This document shows positions 57,756 to 64,000 of a stretch of DNA of 64,000 nt, one piece after another (positions within the stretch are counted from its first letter, which is position 1; every line of letters starts with the position of its first letter). This DNA comes from Lentisphaerae bacterium GWF2_49_21. Its GTDB lineage: Bacteria; Verrucomicrobiota; Lentisphaeria; Victivallales; GWF2-50-93. Location: NCBI GenBank assembly GCA_001804805.1, contig MHBH01000076.1, forward strand, positions 39,607 to 103,606, in the 5' to 3' direction. A program made the position numbers and the translations under genes. Below the pieces are notes generated by a model. It was not told where the DNA came from and searched no databases. It saw only the letters and a program-made list of their open reading frames with translations.

Positions 57756-59777
57756 CTACTTCCCGGACGGCTGGGTCACGACCGGCCAATTATCGGTACG
57801 GAATGGATTGGCTGGCAATCCTTCCTTGTTATAGAGATTACAGCCATCGGGATTGTTCGCCCACGCGTAACGGACGGCAACGGGCGCTTTCACGCCATCT
57901 GCCTGGACCACGATCGAGTCGCCATCTATTTTTGCCTTGGCCCAGACGAAATTCTTGCCTGCCTCGGCAAGCGCGAAATGCTTAAGTTCACCGCCCTTGA
58001 CTTCCAGGCCACCACCAATATTGTCAAAGCGGATGCGGATCGCGTCGCCCTCGACTGTCATCGACTTGTACGTCGGGCCGGCATACACCAGTGTTTCGCC
58101 GTAAGCTACTTTTTCCGCCGCCAGAGCCAGGCGCCTTCCAACTTCCTGCTTGTTCTTCGGATGGATATCTTTGGCGTCGCCGATATCTATGGCCAGCGCG
58201 GTTCCAGTATTCGGCAGAGAGAGAGTCTTGTTCTGCGATTCCCGCACAACTGGCCAGTTGGTGTTTTCTGGTTTCTCGGGAGCTTTCATGAAGTTTGCAA
58301 GCTGGACCCAGAAAAACGGAAAATCTCCCTGTTTCCAGCGGGCGCGCCAATCGTTGATCATCGCCGGGAACCGGACACGGTATTCATAGGCATTACCTGC
58401 GTTAGACTCGCCCTGGTACCATATGCCTCCCTTGATAGCGTATGGAATCAAACCATTGATCATGCCATTATAAAGTACGGAAGCGGTGTTGGGATTTGAT
58501 GGATCGCCAGGCTTGTTGGGTAGCGCGAACGCAACATAATGACGCCATTTGCCAGCCATGGAAATGCGTGACTGAAGATCACCTTTTGCATCGGCAGGAG
58601 AAAGGAACATGTCCTTGGCCTCTCCGCCCCAGGGGCCGCCCTGGCCCATCTGGTCGACAATGCGCATGGCAATTACAGCCTTGCCTTCCTTCACCAGCCG
58701 GCCCGGAACCGTGTAGTGGCGAGGCTGGCTCCAGAAACGGGTTTCCAGAGGTTTGATCGTTCCCATGCCACCGACCTTCTCGCCGTTGAAATAGGAGGTG
58801 TCGATCTCGTCGATTGGTCCAAGTTCCAGCGCCAGATCTCTGCCAGCCCAGCCTGCAGGAATATCTACTGTCCGGCGATACCACACTTCGCCATCGAGCC
58901 CAGGATGCCCTGCGACTTCCCAGTTCATCGGCGTATCTATCTCTTTCCAGGTGCTGTCGTCCAGAGCCGGATCGGAATATTTCTTAAGATGCGCCTCGTC
59001 TGTTTCCAGTGCTTCAAGCTTGCGGTATTCGACCAGGAAGGACTCCGAATTCTTCTTCTGCTCCTCCTGTATTTTATCGAAATTATTATTCATCCCGTCG
59101 AGTTGCTTGAGATCGCCCTCCGTGCCCGGCAGGGTGGCGAGGACCTCGCGGCTGATCCATGCTTCGACACGTGTTCCTCCCCATGAAGTATTGATGAGGC
59201 CGATGGGGATTTTCAAATGCTTGTGCAGTTCACGGCCGAAGAAATAGCCGACCGCCGTCCATCCGGACACGGTTGCGGAAGATGCAACCTCCCAGTTGCC
59301 GTTGACGTCGCTGGCTGCGGCGGGAAGCATCGTGTTGCGGACCTTGAAATGGCGTATTTGAGGAAGATCGGCCGACTTGACCTCAGCCTCGGAGTTGATG
59401 CAGTTTGCAACATGCATCGCCATGTTCGACTGTCCCGAGCAGATCCAGACGTCCCCGACCAGGACATCTTCGAATTTCAGTGTATTTTTTCCCGTCACCG
59501 TCAAAACCTGCGGCTCGCTTTTTGCAGAGGCCTTTTCCAGATCGACCCGCCAGTTCCCATTAGCATCGGCTTTCGTCTTTACGCTCCTGTCTCCCAGCGT
59601 CACAGTCACGTCTTCTCCAGATTCCGCCCAACCCCATACCGGGATCTTGATATCCCGCTGGAGTACCATGTGATTCCCGAAAATGGTGGGCATCCTGACA
59701 TCTGCGCGGAGCTCAAATGATGAAAATGATAGAACTGCAATAACAACGAATCCGATCCCGACAATGTTTTTTTTCAT
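57756..59777 (-). CDS. sialate O-acetylesterase-like carbohydrate esterase
   Basis: 673 residues, signal peptide 1 to about 25 (LRADV). An N-terminal beta domain (MPTIFGNHMVLQRDIKIPVWGWA, typical of SASA proteins) precedes the SGNH-like catalytic domain: WICSGQSNM with Ser117, INTSWGGTRVEAW, GGIWYQGESN and the Asp/His pair in DAKDIHPKNKQEVGRRLA. A galactose-binding-like domain is inserted in the middle (WYRRTVDIPAGWAGRDLALELGPIDE, about residues 315-420). Such enzymes remove acetyl groups from sialic acids or plant and algal polysaccharides. AGGAA seven bases before the ATG at 59777 (minus strand) sets the start; the frame's longer upstream part overlaps the pseudopilin gene. Confidence 0.88.
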   Translation of the reverse strand: MKKNIVGIGFVVIAVLSFSSFELRADVRMPTIFGNHMVLQRDIKIPVWGWAESGEDVTVTLGDRSVKTKADANGNWRVDLEKASAKSEPQVLTVTGKNTLKFEDVLVGDVWICSGQSNMAMHVANCINSEAEVKSADLPQIRHFKVRNTMLPAAASDVNGNWEVASSATVSGWTAVGYFFGRELHKHLKIPIGLINTSWGGTRVEAWISREVLATLPGTEGDLKQLDGMNNNFDKIQEEQKKNSESFLVEYRKLEALETDEAHLKKYSDPALDDSTWKEIDTPMNWEVAGHPGLDGEVWYRRTVDIPAGWAGRDLALELGPIDEIDTSYFNGEKVGGMGTIKPLETRFWSQPRHYTVPGRLVKEGKAVIAMRIVDQMGQGGPWGGEAKDMFLSPADAKGDLQSRISMAGKWRHYVAFALPNKPGDPSNPNTASVLYNGMINGLIPYAIKGGIWYQGESNAGNAYEYRVRFPAMINDWRARWKQGDFPFFWVQLANFMKAPEKPENTNWPVVRESQNKTLSLPNTGTALAIDIGDAKDIHPKNKQEVGRRLALAAEKVAYGETLVYAGPTYKSMTVEGDAIRIRFDNIGGGLEVKGGELKHFALAEAGKNFVWAKAKIDGDSIVVQADGVKAPVAVRYAWANNPDGCNLYNKEGLPANPFRTDNWPVVTQPSGK

Positions 59778-59820
59778 TTCCAATTCCTGTTTAATTTTCA
59801 GATTACTTGTCAATTTAATT

Positions 59821-60909
59821 TTAATTCCCAAGCACTGAAGCAAAAGAAGCACGCATTGTGCTACAGTCGTTGCTTCCTTGGAAAGCAGACTTGGTCCCAC
59901 CGTTTCCAGGACCGGCCATGATGCGCGAGCCACCGCTTGAATTGTATGAATGGGAGGTGGTTTCCCCGGGACGTTCCCCTCCGCCATAACGCTGCCACGT
60001 GTTGCTGTTGTATGGATACCAGGCTCCGCTGCCATCCAGATGCCCGACATTGCCGCCTGTGGGATTATAGTAGCTGCCATGATTATTGTATAAGGTCGGA
60101 TCTGCGGGGAACGGTGCCTTGTAGACCTTTACACGGTCTATGAACAGGATAACTGGATAGCCGCTCCCTCCCCAGTTCTGCATTTTCAGCAGGTGTTTTA
60201 TGCGGAATTCCGGATATGGAGGCGGGCTGTATGACGGGTTGTCCGCGCACATGCAGAAACCGCCGAAGTTGTTGCCATGCCATATGTATGAGGAATCCAT
60301 ATCCCACCAGTTGGCCAACCAGTTGTCAGGCTTTTTCCCCGAGGGGCAGAGCAGGATGCTGTTATAGGGATACGTGTTGGTGTTAAGATAATCCGTCATC
60401 ATAGTGATTACCGCTGGAGAAGCACGCCATGCCGGGCATCCGTGCCCCATGTAGTGGGTCAGGCAGAGCAGGGGGATCAGTTCATCAAAATCGGTGGTAT
60501 ATGTGGCGAATGCAAGATTCAGCTGCTTGATATTGCCCAGGCACACGGCACGCCTTGCGGTCTCCTTGGCCTGCTGGAGAGCAGGCAGCAGTATGGCCGC
60601 TAAAATTGCGATGATCGCAATGACCACGAGCAATTCAATCAAAGTAAACTTTGTTTGAATTGGCCTACGTCCCCTAACGGGTAACTTCGGCTGGCAGGCC
60701 ACGAGTAGCTCGATAAGGGTAAAATGCGACCTGTCCGCCGCAGGCCTTGCGCAGGAGGACACTGGATGGCGGAAAGAGAGGACAGACGACTGATGACTGA
60801 CGACCGATTGGAATTCGATGCCGGATGCTGGATGCCTGCGGAAAAGATCCCGGAGCTTAGATCCGGCATACTGAATCCCGCATCGTGCCGCTGACATCCT
60901 GGTTTCCAC
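59821..60909 (-). CDS. pseudopilin with duplicated prepilin signal (second case)
   Basis: 362 residues. FTLIELLV is encoded twice, at 60700-60723 and 60625-60648 (minus strand), separated by 17 residues ([17 protein letters not shown]). The second copy continues into the full [21 protein letters not shown] helix. The C-terminal domain has [16 protein letters not shown] (H-X9-DG-type). The first 62 residues are an unstructured-looking leader that seems repeat-derived, so the true start is uncertain and translation may begin inside it. First gene of a minus-strand operon with the esterase (43 bp apart) and giant propeller 3. Confidence 0.78.
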   Translation of the reverse strand: METRMSAARCGIQYAGSKLRDLFRRHPASGIEFQSVVSHQSSVLSFRHPVSSCARPAADRSHFTLIELLVACQPKLPVRGRRPIQTKFTLIELLVVIAIIAILAAILLPALQQAKETARRAVCLGNIKQLNLAFATYTTDFDELIPLLCLTHYMGHGCPAWRASPAVITMMTDYLNTNTYPYNSILLCPSGKKPDNWLANWWDMDSSYIWHGNNFGGFCMCADNPSYSPPPYPEFRIKHLLKMQNWGGSGYPVILFIDRVKVYKAPFPADPTLYNNHGSYYNPTGGNVGHLDGSGAWYPYNSNTWQRYGGGERPGETTSHSYNSSGGSRIMAGPGNGGTKSAFQGSNDCSTMRASFASVLGN

Positions 60910-61018
60910 AGCGCCTCCAGTTAATGTTATCGTATATATCTGTTGTTAATGTAACAATAAGCCTCTTGCATTTCAAGCCGTATGGCGCATTTTTATGATT
61001 TTTTATGGACTTCAATCG

Positions 61019-61168
61019 AAGAACAGCTCTTGCGAGCTTGATCCGCCTACGCAAAGAAGCTTCCGTCTACGCAAAGCCTACGCCGTGACAGGACGGCGCG
61101 ACAGGCTACGAACAAATTTCCAATGATTTTGCATTTCGTTTGTAGTTAATGCCGCAAGGCATGTTCTT
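61019..61168. repeat. composite palindrome, copy 4
   Basis: AAGAACAGCTCTTGCGAGCTT at the left, AAGGCATGTTCTT at the right, with the pair CTACGAACAAATTTCC and TTTCGTTTGTAG in the right half, and CTACGCAAAG repeated internally. It ends 31 bases before the next ATG. The 60910-61018 stretch to its left holds no gene. Confidence 0.8.
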
Positions 61169-61199
61169 TTATATTTCATTGAACAATAACGGAGAACAC

Positions 61200-62144
61200 A
61201 TGAATAAGAAGATCAAAGTCGGACTGTATGGCACCAACGGGCATCAGATACATAAGCTGCTTCAGAATCATCCTCTGGCGGAACTGCATGCCGTGGCAGG
61301 TTTCGATGACAAGACAATTGCAACACTCGGGAAATCTGTAAAAATATATTCCAGTCTCGATGAACTGATCGCCGACAAGGACATCGACCTGGTTTCCCTC
61401 TGTTCGCCAAAACGTTCCAAACAGAAAAAGCATGCGGTCAAATGCATGAAGGCCGGAAAGCATGTTTATGCTGAAAAGCCCTGCGCAATGACGGTAAAGG
61501 AACTTGACAAGATCATCAGGACATCAAAATCCACCGGCAGGATCTTCCATGAAATGGCTGGTACGGCCTTCGAACAGCCTTATCTGGAGATGAGGAAAAT
61601 TGTTCAATCCGGGAAGATCGGAACTGTTGTCCAGGTGCTCGCACAGAAGTCATATCCTTATTTCGATACGCGTCCGCAGGACGAGGATGTCGACGGCGGA
61701 CTCATGCTGCAGGTTGGGATACATGCGATGCGCTTCATCGAACATGTCGCTTGTGCGAAGATCGCAAATATTGAAATTGCCCAGACAAAACTCGGTAGTA
61801 CGAAAAAAGGAGATCTGCGTATGGCGGTTTCATATCTGATAAAGCTTGAGAACGGAGGCATAGCCTCTGCGCTTGCCAACTATCTCAATCCCCGCGCGTT
61901 TCCAAGCTGGGGGAACGAATCCCTCAGGATCTTTGGGACAAAAGGATTCATAGAGGCGGTTGACGGTGGAACTCGGACTCGGCTTGTGTTGAATGAAAAG
62001 GACTGCGGACCGATTGAGATCAAAGGTGAAGCCAAGGATTACTTCGATATGTTTGCAGCTTCTCTTCTCGGTAAAGGCAAGATGCCACTGAGCCTTGAAG
62101 ACGAACTCCATCCGCTGAGGATGCTGCTGAAAGCCCGTGGATGA
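61200..62144 (+). CDS. Gfo/Idh/MocA-family oxidoreductase
   Basis: 314 residues. N-terminal Rossmann domain with KVGLYGTNGHQIHKLL (variant of the usual GxGxxG), VSLCSPKRSKQKKHAVKCMKAGKHVYAEKP containing the family's EKP motif (Lys that contacts the substrate), and a C-terminal domain with LQVGIHAMRFIEHV, where a His sits in the usual catalytic place. Such enzymes oxidise or reduce sugars, inositols or sugar acids with NAD(P). It is slightly short for the family (usually 330-380). GGAG at 61191-61194 supports ATG 61200 over 61149. It is convergent with the radical SAM gene, so operon partners are absent. Confidence 0.85.
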   Translation: MNKKIKVGLYGTNGHQIHKLLQNHPLAELHAVAGFDDKTIATLGKSVKIYSSLDELIADKDIDLVSLCSPKRSKQKKHAVKCMKAGKHVYAEKPCAMTVKELDKIIRTSKSTGRIFHEMAGTAFEQPYLEMRKIVQSGKIGTVVQVLAQKSYPYFDTRPQDEDVDGGLMLQVGIHAMRFIEHVACAKIANIEIAQTKLGSTKKGDLRMAVSYLIKLENGGIASALANYLNPRAFPSWGNESLRIFGTKGFIEAVDGGTRTRLVLNEKDCGPIEIKGEAKDYFDMFAASLLGKGKMPLSLEDELHPLRMLLKARG

Positions 62145-62547
62145 ATTTTGGCCACAGACCTTCACAGACTAAACAAGAAGATTATTCTCTCACAAAGCCA
62201 CAGAGGCACAAAGTTTATTTTAATTCATTTTCTGCTTGATTCGGCTCAGGCGAACATGTTCGCCCTGTGATACGGGAAATGCATGAGAATAAAAACTTGT
62301 TCTTATTCTCATGCATTTCCCGTATATTCCCTCTGCCGGAGCAGAGGAGAGCCGATTCTCCAAAGAGAATTTAACTTCGCCTGTCCTGAGCTCATAGTCG
62401 AAGGATGAGCTTCTGTATTCCCTGGCCGTCCCGGCACGGTCAGGCTTCGTGGTGAAAAGCTTTCTTTTTACTTTCTCTGTGCCTTTGTGTTCCCGACGCC
62501 TGAAAGGGCCGGGATCTCCGACTTGAGCGAAGCGGGTGCGAGAAATC
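62145..62547. other. convergent spacer packed with repeats
   Basis: No gene. Left end has CACAAAGCCACAGAGGCAC (about 62191) and right end CTTTCTCTGTGCCTTTGTG (62471-62489), imperfect inverted relatives of the 50275 element. GCGAACATGTTCGC lies near 62250, the hairpin at 62270-62325 in the middle, and a CCTGAGCTC...TCGAAGG relative of the 17-bp repeat near 62385. Confidence 0.7.
62270..62325. repeat. perfect 23-bp inverted repeat with 10-base loop
   Basis: 62270-62292 (starting ATACGGGAAATGCATGAG) is the exact inverse complement of 62303-62325. It lies between two convergent genes but has no T-run, so it is a mobile palindrome rather than a classic terminator, although as RNA it could still block transcription from either side. 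Confidence 0.9.
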
Positions 62548-63873
62548 CTAAAGCTTATATGGCGGAGTCACGCATGGGATTTGTCCGCCATCGTTGCGTA
62601 CTGCCGTCGTGAACGGATGGCACTCCAGCTTTTTCAATCCCGGTACCGCCTGAGGTCCGCATCCGCACACGTAATCTGTTGCCGTCATTCCCATTTTCTT
62701 CGCGAACTGTGTCCACATCTGCCAGCTTTCCGTCGAGAGGGAAACTGGGATGGACTTGTCATGCTTCCGGATCTCCGAAAGATAGTGGGAGTAGATCTCC
62801 GTCCGGACATCGTCTGGAAATGGCTGGGTTTTCGGATTCTCAGCCTTGCCGCGGTTTTCCTCCGCCTTTTTGAGGAATTCCGGATCCAGAAGATCTATTA
62901 CGGGCGCCAGACGCTTTTTCATTTCGTCCACGTTCATCCACATGAAACAGCAGATGCTGATCACGTCAGGATGCGTCTTGGAGAAGGCGAGATCAATGGT
63001 CTCAGCGGCTTCGCGCCGCCAGTTGCGCACAGGTATGATGGGCTTGAACTTGTAGCGGATCGGATAGCCTGCCTCCTCGGCGATATGCGCCGCTTCGATG
63101 CGCTCCTCGGTCGTACCGGCGTTAGGTTCGATTTTACGGCTCTGCGTCGGACCGCTGAGGCTCCAAACAATGATGGTGTTGCCGTTGTGCTTGAGATTCC
63201 GGAGCCAGTCGGTGTTCCAGGTCTTCGTGTGGATTATAAGATACCTGTCCTTGAGCGTGCCAAAGAATTCGATCAGTTCGCCGAGACATCCGAGTTCGGG
63301 TTCGAGCCCTGGCGGATCAGCATCGTCGTCCAGCAGATAAGTCTTCTGCCATGGATGGAGGTCCATAAGTTTTTTAAGGTGAAGGCAGTATTCGTCCACG
63401 TTCACCATGCTCACCAGAAGTCCTCCGAGTCCGCAGTACATGCAGCGGTGCAGACAGCCAGCCTGGAGATGGATGCGCCAGCAGGGACGGCAGACCTTGT
63501 GCATGCGGTCCGGATCCCCGTCAAGGTTGTAGTTGGACCAGTTGAACGCATTCAGACCGAGAAGTTCGCCCCGTACATCGATGTCTGCGTCCTTGAGCTT
63601 TTTGCCTCGGGCCCGTGCGGCGGCCTCGTCCTTAAAACGGAAGGTGTTGAACAGCAGGATCGGATCCTTGACCTCGGAAAGAGTTCCCATAGGGACACGG
63701 TTCTTGAGCAGTTGCCGCTCCTTTATCAGCATAGGCAGCTGGTCGTCGGTGTATGTTTCAATTTGACGCGGTTCCACAAGCGCCTTGACGAGACGTTCGA
63801 CACCGGCCCGGTACTTCCTGTTCTTCATGACGCTCTCATGTGCGAAAACCGCAGGCGGATTCATTTTGTACAT
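62548..63873 (-). CDS. radical SAM protein, spore-photoproduct-lyase-like
   Basis: 441 residues. Radical SAM motif CLHRCMYC with Cys140, Cys144 and Cys147 in a context (HLQAGCLHRCMYCGLGG) like SPL-related radical SAM proteins; a downstream YLLDDDADPPGLEP strand and IIVWSLSGPTQSRKIEP, with the S-L-x-P type strand seen in that group, support this. The C-terminal part has a CGCGPQAVPG cysteine pair and no added domain. The substrate is unknown; nucleic acid repair is one possibility, but SPL homologues outside spore formers often have other roles. AGGAG seven bases before the minus-strand ATG at 63873 supports the start. Confidence 0.72.
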   Translation of the reverse strand: MYKMNPPAVFAHESVMKNRKYRAGVERLVKALVEPRQIETYTDDQLPMLIKERQLLKNRVPMGTLSEVKDPILLFNTFRFKDEAAARARGKKLKDADIDVRGELLGLNAFNWSNYNLDGDPDRMHKVCRPCWRIHLQAGCLHRCMYCGLGGLLVSMVNVDEYCLHLKKLMDLHPWQKTYLLDDDADPPGLEPELGCLGELIEFFGTLKDRYLIIHTKTWNTDWLRNLKHNGNTIIVWSLSGPTQSRKIEPNAGTTEERIEAAHIAEEAGYPIRYKFKPIIPVRNWRREAAETIDLAFSKTHPDVISICCFMWMNVDEMKKRLAPVIDLLDPEFLKKAEENRGKAENPKTQPFPDDVRTEIYSHYLSEIRKHDKSIPVSLSTESWQMWTQFAKKMGMTATDYVCGCGPQAVPGLKKLECHPFTTAVRNDGGQIPCVTPPYKL

Positions 63874-63971
63874 TTTTTAACTCCTATCCGTTTTATCCTA
63901 TAATATAATATAGTTACTAATCGTCTCATAATAGTATAGACTTTTATTTATTGTGTGCTATCGTATTGGAT

Positions 63972-64000
63972 ATGAGAAAAAATGATGCACGAAAACTTAC
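63972..64000 (+). CDS. start of a gene at the right edge, possibly IS630-like transposase (partial)
   Basis: ATG at 63972 opens MRKNDARKL and runs off the window. DARKL close to the N-terminus is common in the HTH region of IS630-family transposases. Only nine complete codons are visible, so this is a guess from a short motif. Confidence 0.25.

Noticed and set aside
62270..62325. Rho-independent terminator
   Set aside because: The stem is far longer than usual and neither side is followed by a T-run.
62536..63903. 455-codon plus-strand frame
   Set aside because: Antisense shadow of the radical SAM gene, whose motifs and ribosome-binding site are clear.

Overview
The window looks like a chromosome segment of a Lentisphaerota-type bacterium (Victivallis/Oligosphaera relatives; inference). 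It has several type II-secretion-like pseudopilins with the [16 protein letters not shown] signal, large secreted CBM9/beta-propeller proteins, GntR-LacI and IclR regulators, many glycoside-active enzymes and unusually many intergenic palindromes. No ribosomal marker is present, so the assignment rests on gene style only.

Layout. 1-8900: sugar kinase (FGGY), a ydbH-ynbE-ydbL-like envelope operon, and a sensor kinase followed by a receiver-kinase hybrid. 8971-9047: tRNA-Val(GAC). 9447-25393: a defence island directly behind the tRNA. It is a type I restriction-modification system whose hsdR, hsdS and hsdM genes are separated by cargo: a three-gene AbiE-like/HigA-like module and a 1231-aa SIR2 protein between hsdR and hsdS, and a REP-associated tyrosine transposase (RAYT), a helical-repeat protein and a DUF3800 protein between hsdS and hsdM. 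The SIR2 and DUF3800 genes are visibly AT-richer than their surroundings. hsdS is fused in frame to the RAYT, which is full of REP hairpins and duplicated as a perfect 589-bp tandem unit.

26086-44729: carbohydrate utilisation. A mutarotase-like protein and a TIM-barrel glycosidase on the minus strand lie opposite a GntR-LacI regulator that starts a plus-strand run of pseudopilin, two giant propeller proteins, a smaller propeller protein, a second pseudopilin, a GH2 and a GH16 enzyme. 44834-51400: an IclR regulator, two glycyl radical enzymes in tandem and one activating enzyme, probably an anaerobic C-O or C-N eliminase pathway of unknown substrate. 51784-60909: an SGNH esterase, then a minus-strand operon of pseudopilin, sialate O-acetylesterase-like protein and a third giant propeller protein. 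61200-63873: a Gfo/Idh/MocA oxidoreductase and a convergent radical SAM protein. The right edge may hold the start of an IS630-like transposase.

How it fits together. Pseudopilin, secreted propeller/CBM9 protein and CAZyme genes occur together twice, which suggests extracellular glycan capture and degradation linked to a pseudopilin-based secretion or display apparatus (inference). The glycyl radical enzymes would ferment a product anaerobically. At least five kinds of short palindromic or MITE-like repeat fill the intergenic spaces, and some have entered coding sequences in frame.
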